This document shows, one piece after another, positions 43,724 through 51,985 of a stretch of 64,000 nt of DNA. The DNA comes from Nonomuraea antri. Its GTDB lineage: Bacteria; Actinomycetota; Actinomycetes; Streptosporangiales; Streptosporangiaceae. The position numbers were made by a program, and so were the translations under genes. The stretch spans positions 1 through 64,000 of the forward strand of contig NZ_JABCPZ010000016.1 in assembly GCF_013283785.1 (NCBI RefSeq). Reading direction: 5' to 3'. Under the pieces are notes generated by a model that was given only the letters and a program-made list of their open reading frames with translations, searched no databases and was not told where the DNA came from. Position 1 is the first letter of the stretch. The number at the start of each line of letters is the position of its first letter.

Positions 43724-44125
43724 TCAAGACGCGGGCGGTCCCGGTGTCCCCGTCCGGTCGATCCGGCGCAGGCACCGCTCCAGGATCACGATGACCGCCT
43801 CCGGGTCGTCGGTGAGATGTGCCAGGTAGGCGTGGTCCGCACCCCTCTGCGCGGACGCCGTCGCGTCGTCGCCCAAGGCGTCCAGCAGCACGTCGACGGG
43901 TCGCAGCCGGTGCGCGGGATCCGGTGGCCCGGCTTCCCGGGCGAGGTGGTCGCGCAGAGACGCGATCGTCCGCCGGAGGTTCCGGCTTGGCACGTCGTCG
44001 CCGCGCAGCGCCTCGAGTGCCGCGTCCACGGGCGGGTGCCGCAGCCGCGTGCATTCCACCATCGCGGCCACCATCAGGTATCTGATCCTGGGCAGCTTGT
44101 CGGGCATGGGTTCGGCGACGATCAT
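43724..44125 (-). CDS. Hypothetical protein downstream of DUF6461
   Basis: A 133-residue, mainly alpha-helical protein (RIRYLMVAAMVECTRLRHPPVDAALEALRGDD). Its ATG 44125 overlaps the stop of the DUF6461 gene as ATGA, so it is translated with it. The family is not recognised; in this arrangement it may be a partner or immunity protein. Confidence 0.55.
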   Translation of the reverse strand: MIVAEPMPDKLPRIRYLMVAAMVECTRLRHPPVDAALEALRGDDVPSRNLRRTIASLRDHLAREAGPPDPAHRLRPVDVLLDALGDDATASAQRGADHAYLAHLTDDPEAVIVILERCLRRIDRTGTPGPPAS

Positions 44126-44796
44126 CCGGAGTCCGTCCGGAGTTCGGGATCGGCGAGCACGTGGTGGTCGTGGTGCCGCTCGGGAACAAGGTCGTCCGGG
44201 AGCGGGTCCGCGACGAGCAGGCGCGTGAGACCGTCGTCGAGTAGCCAGGCCTCGGTGAGCCGGACGCCCGTGATGCGTTCCGCCGCCAGGAGCACCGCGG
44301 CCCGGCTCGTGACGGGGTCCTCGACCTCGGCCGGTTCGGCGGGGACCGCGTCGATGATCGCATCCGCGTCCCCTGGCAGTAGGCCGGGGCCGGTGAACGG
44401 GACGGCCGTCGTCCTGACCGCGACCACTTCGCCACCGGCGGCGTAGCTCAGCAGGTCACCGCGCCCGCCACCGAGCAGGACGCTCACCGCCCGCCCACGT
44501 ACGGACAGCGCGCGCAGCACCTCGGGCCTGGCGCCCTCGCAGCCGTTCGGCTCGACGACCAGCGCCCAGCCGCCGCACGTCCCGGCCACGAGTGTGGGCA
44601 GGATCCCCGGGATGTCCGCGTTGTACTGCTCGATCTGGGCGTCCTCCACGTTCATGCGCTCCCCGGCTGCGGGGTCGGCGCCGAACGCGCGGGCCACGTC
44701 GTCCAGGTCGGTCGGCGCGGACCAGGTCAGGCAGGTCGGGTCGGCGAACCAGGCGGAAACGAGCTCCTGGTAGTACACGAAGTCCTCAGGCCGCAC
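44122..44796 (-). CDS. DUF6461-family protein
   Basis: A 224-residue protein opening VRPEDFVYYQELVSAWFADPTCLTWS; the segment GGWALVVEPNGCEGARPEVLRALS is typical of DUF6461. GTG 44796 is chosen because GGGGGAG lies shortly upstream and the 80 residues before it in the frame are Arg/Pro-rich noise. The family is widespread in actinomycetes, unknown in function, and often in loci with other DUF proteins. Confidence 0.72.
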   Translation of the reverse strand: MRPEDFVYYQELVSAWFADPTCLTWSAPTDLDDVARAFGADPAAGERMNVEDAQIEQYNADIPGILPTLVAGTCGGWALVVEPNGCEGARPEVLRALSVRGRAVSVLLGGGRGDLLSYAAGGEVVAVRTTAVPFTGPGLLPGDADAIIDAVPAEPAEVEDPVTSRAAVLLAAERITGVRLTEAWLLDDGLTRLLVADPLPDDLVPERHHDHHVLADPELRTDSG

Positions 44797-45102
44797 GCCT
44801 CGTCTCCCCCACGATGAGGAGCCGGGGAACGCTCCGCCGACTCGGCGATCTACTGTTCGGGCGGTTGCCCGTTGAAGATTTTCACGTAGCAGGTGTCTCC
44901 TGGAAGCGCGACTTTCTGGCAGTGGATTGCCAAGGCCAGAGGAGCGAGCAGGCGTACGTGCCGAACCCACCGCGACGCGACCTGATCCCCTCTGATCCCA
45001 GCCATGTCCCGGCAGCCCGGCTAAGCCCGGCAGGACCGGCCGCATCTCAGCGGCCCGTATGCGGGGGGTGGCACGGCCTCACTCCGGTGGGCCGTTGGGC
45101 GG
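44797..45102. other. Intergenic region, no gene seen
   Basis: About 300 bp between the DUF6461 gene and the MarR gene. It should contain the DUF6461 promoter; I see no repeats or supported ORF. Confidence 0.4.
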
Positions 45103-45729
45103 TCAATCCGTGGCCGGCTGGTGCTCCGAGCAGTCGGTCCGTAGGTCCGCCAGGGGCAGTGGCACCCGTAGCAGGTGGCAATGGTGCGGCGCACTGGCGT
45201 CGGCGTGGGCGTCCGGCTCGAAGAAGCGGCACGTCGTGCACGTGCGCGCGACGCTCACCACGCCCTGGCGCTGCAGGTCCGCGATCACTCGCAGGAGGCT
45301 GTGCAGCGTCGTGTCACGGTCGGGGGCGGGCAGTCGCGCGAACGCCTCCAGCAGCGGCCCGTCCCACGGCGCCAGTTCCCTGGCGACCTGCTGGCCGGCG
45401 TCGGTCAGGCTGAGCAGCCGCCGGCGCCCGTCGAGGCCGGGCGAGCGCGTCACGAGGCCCTTGCGCTCCAGCGCGGCGACGGCGTCGGACATCGTCGGCG
45501 AGGTGACGTCGAACTCCGCGGCGAGCGCGCTCACCTCGCGGCGGGCGGCAGGTTGCCGGACGAGCGCGAGCACCGCCTGCTGCTGCAGCGGCGACAGCCC
45601 GTGCTCGCGGGCGCTGCGCTGGGCCAGCGAGCGCAGACCGTGGCCGAGGCGTTCGAGCGCGTCGGCCAGCCGCCGCTCCACCTCGTCCGAGGCGTGCCGC
45701 CTGGTGCTCGTGCCGCTGGTCTTGGTCAT
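45103..45729 (-). CDS. MarR-family regulator with C-terminal Cys/His motif
   Basis: A 208-residue MarR protein: LSPLQQQAVLALVRQPAARREVSALAAEFDVTSPTMSDAVAALERKGLV is the winged helix, followed by SPGLDGRRRLLSLTDAG as the wing. An extra C-terminal segment has CTTCRFF, HHCHLL and DCSEH, a likely zinc or Fe-S/redox site. The start is ATG 45729 or ATG 45741. A 23-bp palindrome lies immediately upstream, so autorepression is likely. The DHA2 pump gene begins 1.8 kb away on the same strand, too far for direct coupling, but it could be a target. Confidence 0.88.
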   Translation of the reverse strand: MTKTSGTSTRRHASDEVERRLADALERLGHGLRSLAQRSAREHGLSPLQQQAVLALVRQPAARREVSALAAEFDVTSPTMSDAVAALERKGLVTRSPGLDGRRRLLSLTDAGQQVARELAPWDGPLLEAFARLPAPDRDTTLHSLLRVIADLQRQGVVSVARTCTTCRFFEPDAHADASAPHHCHLLRVPLPLADLRTDCSEHQPATD

Positions 45730-45742
45730 GTACCCGCCCATT

Positions 45743-45765
45743 GCAAGTAGGACTCCTAATCTTGC
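45743..45765. promoter_or_regulatory. 23-bp palindrome at MarR start
   Basis: GCAAG-TAGGA-C-TCCTA-AT-CTTGC: two nested inverted arms directly before the regulator's start, and covering its only AGGAG. Best candidate for autoregulation. Confidence 0.65.
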
Positions 45766-45837
45766 CAGGATACGGCGGGCGACGAGCGGGCCGTCCCTTC
45801 CACACCCACTCCTACTCCCCTACCGGCGAAGCGGCGC

Positions 45838-45981
45838 ATTGCCACGAACGCGGCGTTCCTGTCATTGATCACCGCCGTGACGGCAGCCGCGCCGGCCGCC
45901 ACCTTCCGCCCGGACTTCGACGACACCCCGCTCTACGACGAGGACGGCAACGGCCGACCCAACGACGACGGCGGGCGCTGA
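45838..45981 (+). other. Possible remnant of a small exported-protein gene
   Basis: One frame reads NAAFLSLITAVTAAAPAATF followed by an acidic tail RPDFDDTPLYDEDGNGRPN and a stop at 45979-45981. It looks like a signal peptide with a short mature part, but there is no ATG, GTG or TTG in a useful place and no ribosome-binding site. The rest of 45766-46130 shows nothing. Confidence 0.25.
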
Positions 45982-46130
45982 TACGACCACCGGCTGGCCC
46001 TCGTCCCGGATATCACCCTCGCGGACAAGGCGCTCAAGGTGCGAGACATCGTCCCGGCGAGCGTCCCGACCGGCCCGCGACCTGCCCGCGCCCTGGCCCG
46101 GGGTGCCGCAAGCCCAGCTCCCAACGTTGA

Positions 46131-47546
46131 TCACTTCACGCTGGAGGCCGGTGGTTCGGCCCGGCTGCCGGTCTTGGACCGAGCCGCCCGGCCGGTCGCA
46201 CGTCCGCGGGGCATGGGTTCGACGGCGAGGGTGAGCATCGCGGCGGCCGCCGAAACCGCGAGCGGCAGCACGTACGCCCCGCTGACCGCGTGCGTGAGAT
46301 CGTCGGCCGAGCGCAGGAGCGCCCCGGCGCCCGCGCTGCCGATCAGGGCCCCGATCCGGGTGACCGTCGAGAAGACGCCCGAGGCCGCGCCGGACATGAC
46401 CGGAGGCACCCGGTACATGGCGATCGTCCCTGGCGGCGCGTAGACCAGGCCCATTCCGGCGCCGAACACCAGCAGGCCGGGCAGCAGGTCCGGCCAGGGA
46501 CCGCCGATGGTCACGGCCGCCCAGGCCAGCCCGGCCAGGAACAGCAACAGCCCCGCGAACAGGACGTACTTGCCGCCGTAGCGGTCGGTGAGCCGTCCGG
46601 ACAGGGCCGCGAACGGCACCGAGACCGCGGGGGCCGCCGCGACGACCAGACCCGCCCCTGCGGCGGGCAGGCCGCCGGCGTTCTGCAGATGGTAGACGGT
46701 CAGGAACATCATCGACCCGACACTCGCGGGCAGGGCCAGGTTGACCACGGTCATCAGGGTGAAGCCGCGGTCCTTGACGAGCGCGAGCGGCAGCAGCGGG
46801 TCGCGGTGCCGTCGCGTCCGCTCCACCAGGACGAAGGCCGCCAGCGGGACGGCGGCCGCCACTGCCGCCGCCGCGCGGCCCTCGATCAGCGCGAAGGCGA
46901 CGGCGAACAGCGCCAGGGCGAGCAGGGCGGAGCCGAGCAGGTCGAAGCGGCGCCTGCGTTCCGCCCGCGGGTTCGGGCACACCAGCGCCACGGCGACGAG
47001 CCCGAGGCCCCCGAGCGGCAGGTTGACGTAGAAGATCCAGCGCCAACCCAGTGAGCTGACGATCAGCCCGCCGACGGCCGGGCCGAGCGCGACGACGATC
47101 CCGGCCACCACTCCCCACAGGCCGAACGCCCGGCCCCGGCGCTCCGGCGGGAAGATGTGGGTGACCATGGACATGGTCTGCGGCAGCAGCAGGGCCGCGC
47201 CGACGCCCTGCAGCACCCTGGCCGCGATCAGCGTGCCCGCCCCGCCTGCCGTCCCGGCGAGCCCGGAGGCCGACGTGAACACGGCCAGACCGATGAGGAA
47301 GAGCGTGCGCGGGCCGTACAGGTCGGCCAGCCGTCCGCCGATGACCAGCAGCATCACGAGCGCGAGCACGTAGGCGTTGACCACCCACAGGAGGTCGTCG
47401 AGTCCCGCGCCCAGGTCGAGCATCATCGCGGGGATCGCCACGGTGACGGCCATGCCGTCGAGCGCGCAGATCGCGCTCGACAGCAGGAGCGTCCAGAGCA
47501 CCAGCCAAGGGCGGGCAGCACGGTTCACAGGGACAGCACGGTTCAC
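46131..47546 (-). CDS. DHA2-family MFS drug efflux pump (EmrB/QacA type)
   Basis: A 471-residue pump with about 14 membrane segments. Family motifs: DGMAVTVAIPAMMLDLG, LLVIGGRLADLYGPRTLF (motif A), LQGVGAALLLPQTMSMV, and GPAVGGLIVSSLGWRWIFYVNLPLG (motif C). Start is GTG 47546 or GTG 47528; a degenerate tandem repeat covers both, giving the N-terminus VNRAVPVNRAA, and no ribosome-binding site is clear. It is divergent from the MocR-type gene, 117 bp away. Confidence 0.9.
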   Translation of the reverse strand: MNRAVPVNRAARPWLVLWTLLLSSAICALDGMAVTVAIPAMMLDLGAGLDDLLWVVNAYVLALVMLLVIGGRLADLYGPRTLFLIGLAVFTSASGLAGTAGGAGTLIAARVLQGVGAALLLPQTMSMVTHIFPPERRGRAFGLWGVVAGIVVALGPAVGGLIVSSLGWRWIFYVNLPLGGLGLVAVALVCPNPRAERRRRFDLLGSALLALALFAVAFALIEGRAAAAVAAAVPLAAFVLVERTRRHRDPLLPLALVKDRGFTLMTVVNLALPASVGSMMFLTVYHLQNAGGLPAAGAGLVVAAAPAVSVPFAALSGRLTDRYGGKYVLFAGLLLFLAGLAWAAVTIGGPWPDLLPGLLVFGAGMGLVYAPPGTIAMYRVPPVMSGAASGVFSTVTRIGALIGSAGAGALLRSADDLTHAVSGAYVLPLAVSAAAAMLTLAVEPMPRGRATGRAARSKTGSRAEPPASSVK

Positions 47547-47587
47547 GGGGACACCACTGCTCTCGGGGCAGCACGGCTCTCGGGGGC
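47517..47587. repeat. Four degenerate 18-bp tandem repeats over the pump start codons
   Basis: Units of 18, 18, 17 and 18 bp (AGCACGGTTCACGGGGAC consensus) run from codon 10 of the pump gene into its leader. Both possible GTG starts lie in repeat units. Confidence 0.75.
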
Positions 47588-47663
47588 AGGGCGGTTCGGC
47601 GGCGTGGCATGGTTCATGGGGGCAGCTTGGCGGGGCGGTGGCCCAGGTTTAAGCTCCACTTCC

Positions 47664-49037
47664 ATGCCAGGCGAATGGACCACCTTGCGCGAGCTGCTCC
47701 TGCCGGACCTGCACGGCGAGCGCCGTACCCGGGGGCTGGAACGCGCGTTGCGCGAGGCGGTGCGCGACGGACGGATCCACGGCGGCACCCGCCTCCCGGC
47801 CAGCCGCGACCTGGCCGGCCAGCTCGGGCTGGCCAGGGGAACCGTCACCGCCGCCTACGCCCAGCTCGTGGCCGAGGGGTACCTGGTCGCCCGGCGCGGC
47901 TCGGGCACGTGGGTCGCCGACGGCGTGGCCACCGGCGGGCCCGGCCCGGGGAACCTGTCCAGGGCCGGCGGCGCCGCCTACGACGTCCGTCCGGGGCTGC
48001 CGTCCATGGCGCAGTTCCCGCGAGCGGCCTGGCTGGCCGCCTGCCAGGCGGGGCTGGCCGCGCTGAGCGACGCCGAGCTGTCCTACCCCGACCCGGCCGG
48101 GCTGCCGTCGCTGCGCGCCGAGCTGGCCGCCTACCTGTCCAGGGTCCGGGCTGTACGGGCCCGCGCGGACGACCTGATGATCACGCACGGCACGTTCGAG
48201 GGGCTGGGGCTGCTGGCCGGGGCGCTGCGGCGGCGGGGGCACCGGCAGGTCGCGGTGGAGGACCCCAGCAACCCCGAACAGGGCGAGTTGCTGCGCAGGC
48301 ACGGGCTGCGGCCGGTCCTCGTCCCGGTCGACGAGCGTGGCCTGCGCGTGGATGCGCTGGCGGCGACCGGGTGCCGCGCGGTGATCGTCACGGCCGCGCA
48401 CCAGTATCCGCTCGGCACGGCGCTGCACCCGGAGCGCAGGCACGCGCTGCTCGACTGGGCGCGTGCGCACGACGGGCTGGTCGTGGAGGACGACTACGAC
48501 GCCGAGTACCGCTACGACCGGCCCGCGGTGGCCGCCCTGCAGGGCGTCGATCCCGCCCGGGTGGTCTGTCTCGGCACGCTCAGCAAGACCCTCGCGCCCG
48601 CGATTCGCCTCGGGTGGCTGGTCAGCGCCCTGGACTGGGTCAAGGACGAGGTGCGGACCGGCAAGCGGCTCAGCGATCGCGGCTGCAGTTCGCTGCAGCA
48701 GGCCGCCTTCGCCGAGCTGCTGCGCACCGGCAGTTACGACCGTCACCTGCGCAGGACCACCGCCGTCTACCGGCGGCGGCGCGACGCCCTGCTGATGGCG
48801 CTGCCGCCGGAGTGGACGCCCATCGGGATCGCCGCCGGCCTGCACGTGGTGGTGCGGCTGCCGGACGGCACGGACGACCGGGAACTGGCCGCGCGGCTGG
48901 CGGAGCACGGAATCCTGGTGACCCCGCTGTCGGAGTACGCCCACGCGGCCCCGTCCTTCCCGGCGCTGGTGGTCGGCTACGCCCGGCTGACCCCCGACCG
49001 GCTCCGCGCGGCGGCGGCCCGCTTCGCCACGCTCTGA
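47664..49037 (+). CDS. MocR/PdxR-type GntR regulator with aminotransferase domain
   Basis: A 457-residue fusion: GntR winged helix (residues about 10-80, LPASRDLAGQLGLARGTVTAAYAQLVAEGYL) and a PLP-dependent class I aminotransferase fold. The latter has SYPDPAGLPSLRAELAAYL, HQYPLGTALHPERR, VEDDYDAEYRYDRP and the PLP lysine in LGTLSKTLAPAIRLG. MocR proteins use the PLP domain as a sensor, often for pyridoxal phosphate or amino compounds. It is divergent from the DHA2 pump and may regulate it. Confidence 0.92.
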   Translation: MPGEWTTLRELLLPDLHGERRTRGLERALREAVRDGRIHGGTRLPASRDLAGQLGLARGTVTAAYAQLVAEGYLVARRGSGTWVADGVATGGPGPGNLSRAGGAAYDVRPGLPSMAQFPRAAWLAACQAGLAALSDAELSYPDPAGLPSLRAELAAYLSRVRAVRARADDLMITHGTFEGLGLLAGALRRRGHRQVAVEDPSNPEQGELLRRHGLRPVLVPVDERGLRVDALAATGCRAVIVTAAHQYPLGTALHPERRHALLDWARAHDGLVVEDDYDAEYRYDRPAVAALQGVDPARVVCLGTLSKTLAPAIRLGWLVSALDWVKDEVRTGKRLSDRGCSSLQQAAFAELLRTGSYDRHLRRTTAVYRRRRDALLMALPPEWTPIGIAAGLHVVVRLPDGTDDRELAARLAEHGILVTPLSEYAHAAPSFPALVVGYARLTPDRLRAAAARFATL

Positions 49038-49251
49038 CCCCGACGGCGATCCCGATGGGCGTCCACCCTCGCGGTGCCGTTACGCATTCGCCGCGCTCCA
49101 ACCCCGACGGCGCCTTCGCGCATGGTGAGACTTGAACGCGCGTCACGTGAAAGCTGCACGTCCCACCGGTGACGGGAAAACTAGGCCCGCCGTCCACCGA
49201 ACGGCAAACTCGTACTCAGTCGGAAACAACACCGGACCTGAGGGGCACGAA

Positions 49252-49413
49252 ATGGCGACCACGCTGAAGACCCGCGACTGGCGCTACACCGAACTCGTCA
49301 TGAAGACCTGGACCGAGACCGCTCAGACGTCGGCCGGCCACGGGGGCCACGTCCTCATCGAGGACCTTGATCATCCGGCGCCCGTCTGCGCGCCCTGGAG
49401 CTACTGCGGCTGA
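49252..49413 (+). CDS. 53-residue peptide, RiPP-precursor-like
   Basis: ATG 49252 to TGA 49413 encodes MATTLKTRDWRYTELVMKTW, then 20 residues rich in T, S, G and H, and a C-terminus HPAPVCAPWSYCG. GAGGGG lies 7 bases before the ATG, and a perfect intrinsic terminator follows 20 bases after the stop, so it is a well-bounded monocistronic gene. The layout of an amphipathic N-terminus and a short Cys/Pro/Trp/Tyr-rich C-terminus resembles a leader-core peptide, but no modifying enzyme lies next to it. The family is not recognised. Confidence 0.6.
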   Translation: MATTLKTRDWRYTELVMKTWTETAQTSAGHGGHVLIEDLDHPAPVCAPWSYCG

Positions 49414-49432
49414 ATGAGAACGCCCCTGACGA

Positions 49433-49464
49433 GTCCGCCGCCGGCTGTGCCGGCGGCGGACTTT
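49433..49464 (+). terminator. Strong intrinsic terminator of the peptide gene
   Basis: GTCCGCCGCCGGC (49433-49445), loop TGT, GCCGGCGGCGGAC (49449-49461), then TTT. A perfect 13-bp GC stem, the most convincing terminator in the window. Confidence 0.85.
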
Positions 49465-49590
49465 CCATTTCGTGCGCACCCGGCCTCCGGCCGCTCCAAT
49501 CTCGGATATGCCCGCCTGGGGACGTTCAGGTCTGCCCGCTGAAGATCCCCCGTGAGTTCGTGAATTCTGAAGGGCCTCGGGGACGTGGGT

Positions 49591-50535
49591 TCACTTCAAT
49601 GCTGTGCGGACTTTCGCGAAGAAGACGGAATCCGTCGCCAATCGCACAAGGAACTGCTGGTGAGCATAGCTGCGCATCCCGGAGTGCCAGGTCGTTTCAG
49701 GTAGTCGCCGCAGTGCGAGGACGGTCTCGCGCGGTTTCTGACCTGGCCGCACGATGTACATGGCCTCGCTGATGACACCGGGCAGCGAGCCGCCCTTGGT
49801 GCCGATGAGGAGCGTTTTGGAATCGGCGCCGGGCTGGCGCATCGGCCATTCCAGATGCCGGCTCGCCGTCTTGTCCGTCCTGAGGCCGGCGAGCACTTTG
49901 CGCAGAACGCCGGGTTCGACGCGGGCCACGGTGTCGCTCCAGGCAGCCTGCCGGGCGAAGCCGGGAAGCGTGAGCCGTACCGGCTTCGCGTCCTTGACGT
50001 AGTTCTTCAGGCAGACGTCGGCGGGGAGCGTGCAGCCGCCGAAAGCACGGAGCATCTCGCCGTTGATGGTGCTGACGCGAGTGTGTGCGATCTTGCGCAG
50101 CGCGCCGGGGCCGAGGCGGTCGCGCAGCAGGTCGGCGGCGGCGTTGTCGCTCTCCTCGATCATGGCGGAGACGAGCTGGTCGAGCGTGACGCTCTTACCG
50201 GGCTTGAGTCGTTGCAGCGCCGCCTCGTGGGCGCCGCCATCGGTGCCGGGCAGGTGGTAGGAGTTCCACAGGGCCACGGAGACAGGTTCGTCCGGCTTGG
50301 TCTTTCCCCGTCGGACGGCGTCGGCGTAGGCGGCAAGGTGGACGATCTTGATGACCGACGCCACGGGGGCGAGGCGGTCGGCATTGTGGCTGATGCCCCG
50401 CGTCACCAGCGCGACGTCGTCGGGATGAGCGCGGATGTAGGCGAGTACGGCCTCAGCGTCCTTGAGGTCGGCCGGGGCGGCGGCCGTCGGGGTCACCAGC
50501 AGCGGGGACAGGAGCATGGCAACGATGGTTCGCAT
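49591..50535 (-). CDS. Class A beta-lactamase-like serine hydrolase, secreted
   Basis: A 314-residue exported protein with signal peptide (RTIVAMLLSPLLVTPTAAAPA). Active-site motifs in order: S-x-x-K in ASVIKIVHLAAY, SDN in EESDNAAADLL, and KGG (variant of KTG) in GTKGGSLPG. Two cysteines (GGCTLPADVC) could form a disulfide. The glutamate of the omega loop of true class A enzymes is not evident, so it may be a peptidase/esterase-type relative rather than a resistance enzyme. ATG 50535. It follows, 40 bp away, the HTH/membrane pair on the same strand. Confidence 0.85.
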   Translation of the reverse strand: MRTIVAMLLSPLLVTPTAAAPADLKDAEAVLAYIRAHPDDVALVTRGISHNADRLAPVASVIKIVHLAAYADAVRRGKTKPDEPVSVALWNSYHLPGTDGGAHEAALQRLKPGKSVTLDQLVSAMIEESDNAAADLLRDRLGPGALRKIAHTRVSTINGEMLRAFGGCTLPADVCLKNYVKDAKPVRLTLPGFARQAAWSDTVARVEPGVLRKVLAGLRTDKTASRHLEWPMRQPGADSKTLLIGTKGGSLPGVISEAMYIVRPGQKPRETVLALRRLPETTWHSGMRSYAHQQFLVRLATDSVFFAKVRTALK

Positions 50536-50577
50536 ATATCAGTCCAACCTTTCGAGATGATCGGTCAGTTACCGCGT

Positions 50578-50883
50578 TCAACTGCGAGGGGTGCCCTCGG
50601 TGATCTGCCGGAGTGTGGCCATGTAGTTCTGGAAGGCGTCGCGTCCGACGTCGGTCAGCGCCAGCCAGGTCCGAGGCCGTTTGCCGACGAAGCCCTTCGT
50701 CACCAGCACATAGCCCGCCTTCTCCAGCGTTTGAATGTGCTTGGACAGCAGCGAGTCGCTGACCTCGATCGTGTCCCTGAGGTAGCTGAACTCGACCGTC
50801 TCCGCCGCCGCGAGCATGGCCACGATGGAGAGCCGCACCGGCGCGTGGATGATCTCGTCCAGCGCGTGCCGGGGATGGCTCAC
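50578..50883 (-). CDS. Winged-helix regulator (HTH_34/ArsR-like)
   Basis: A 101-residue single-domain winged-helix protein: APVRLSIVAMLAAAETVEFSYLRDTIEVSDSLLSKHIQTLEKAGYV, then RTWLALTDVGRDAFQNYM. The pattern fits the HTH_34 family, usually encoded next to a membrane protein of the kind found here. GTG 50883 overlaps the stop of the upstream membrane-protein gene, so they form one unit. Its target is probably its own operon. Confidence 0.85.
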   Translation of the reverse strand: MSHPRHALDEIIHAPVRLSIVAMLAAAETVEFSYLRDTIEVSDSLLSKHIQTLEKAGYVLVTKGFVGKRPRTWLALTDVGRDAFQNYMATLRQITEGTPRS

Positions 50884-51329
50884 CGCTCACTCTCGGAGCG
50901 GAGCACGCGCACCGCGCCGTACAGCAGGGGGGCGCCCGCGATCAGCGTGACCACGACGTCGGGCACCACCCACCCCGGCCCCGGCTCCATCGGGTGCAGG
51001 AACATGTTGTAGAGCGACGCGAGCACGGTCGTCCCCACGAATGCCCCGGTGACAGGGTAGATGATCCGGGACATCAGCCGGCTGTAGACCCGCTCGCGGA
51101 AGACGAGGCGAGCGCCGAGCACCACACCGACGACGAGGAAGAGCCCTAGGCCGCTGTAGTCCTGGACCGCCTCGGTGCCGAGCAGCGCGGCCAGCCAGTA
51201 GGCGGTGCTGATCAGCCACAGCGACAGGAGGAAGATCGCGCCCCGTCGGCCGGACCTTCGTACGGCGCTCTGCGCGCGGTCCACTTCGCGAAGGGCGGCT
51301 TCCGCTGACAAGTCATCATGTTCCGGCAT
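50880..51329 (-). CDS. Four-helix membrane protein paired with the regulator
   Basis: A 149-residue protein with about four membrane segments (GAIFLLSLWLISTAYWLAALLG, FLVVGVVLGARLVF, YPVTGAFVGTTVLASLY, VVVTLIAGAPLLYGAVRVL) and an Arg-rich cytoplasmic N-terminus. First gene of the pair; its stop overlaps the regulator start as GTGA. The function is unknown; by analogy it may signal to or be controlled by the regulator. Confidence 0.75.
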   Translation of the reverse strand: MPEHDDLSAEAALREVDRAQSAVRRSGRRGAIFLLSLWLISTAYWLAALLGTEAVQDYSGLGLFLVVGVVLGARLVFRERVYSRLMSRIIYPVTGAFVGTTVLASLYNMFLHPMEPGPGWVVPDVVVTLIAGAPLLYGAVRVLRSESER

Positions 51330-51558
51330 GTTTCCTCCAGCTCATGTCCTTTACTCACAAGAGAGTACTCAACCGGCGTTCAAGTATCCAGAGATGAATG
51401 GATCGTACCTGGTGGGGCTGGATGATCAGCTAGCACGCATAGCCGGCACCAAGCGTCGCGAGCGGCAGGCAGGAACTAACGGGCGTTGGACAGCGCCTCG
51501 CGCCAGGCCCCCGAACAGGGCATCGACATCGTCGAGCGGGCGAGTCCGGCCTTGTGTA

Positions 51559-51981
51559 CGCATCCACGACTTGGCCCGCGACGAGCAGGTCGCCGCCGCC
51601 GTAGCCACCGATCTGCTACGCCGCCCGGAGGTCGCCTTCAAGGCGATGACCGACACCACCGCCCGGCACCTGGTCAGCCGAGCGCAGGTCGACCAGGCCC
51701 GGCAGGCCGGCGAGGCGGTCCGGGAGCGCACCCCGGCGCTGCCCCGGATCGAACGCAGCCGCGACTTCATCGAGCTGGTCGGCGCGTGCTCGGTGTTCGT
51801 GGCCGAGGTGGGCCGGGTGCTGCCGACGCTGCGCGGGCACGCCTTCGCCGCCGATGAACAGGCCACCGTGGCACGCAACCTCGGCCGGGTGCGCGCCACC
51901 GCCGACTGGCTGGAGGCGGCCGTCGAGTCCGGGGACGTGAGCCTGGACGAGGGCCTGGCCCGGCTGCTGCGCGGCGAGTAG
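51559..51981 (+). pseudogene. DUF6192-like gene, 5' part lost
   Basis: The frame HDLARDEQVAAAVATDLLRRPEVAFKAMTDTTARHLVSRAQVDQ to LEAAVESGDVSLDEGLARLLRGE is the C-terminal half of DUF6192, an actinomycete family often next to RacP. Upstream the frame has no proper N-terminal domain; fragments such as SRQAPEQGIDIVERAS appear in another frame, suggesting a frameshift or insertion. It is probably inactive. Confidence 0.6.
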
Positions 51982-51985
51982 CGCC

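Noticed and set aside
44122-45045. Longer DUF6461 protein from an upstream start
   Set aside because: The first 80 residues are Arg/Gly/Pro-rich without similarity to the family, and GTG 44796 has a good ribosome-binding site.
47157-47663. N-terminal extension of the MocR-type gene
   Set aside because: The frame is open upstream but runs antisense to the pump gene and its product is Gln/Arg/His-rich; the GntR domain begins right after ATG 47664.
49591-50535. Confident antibiotic-resistance beta-lactamase
   Set aside because: SxxK, SDN and KGG are visible, but the omega-loop Glu of class A enzymes could not be identified, so only a beta-lactamase-like hydrolase is claimed.
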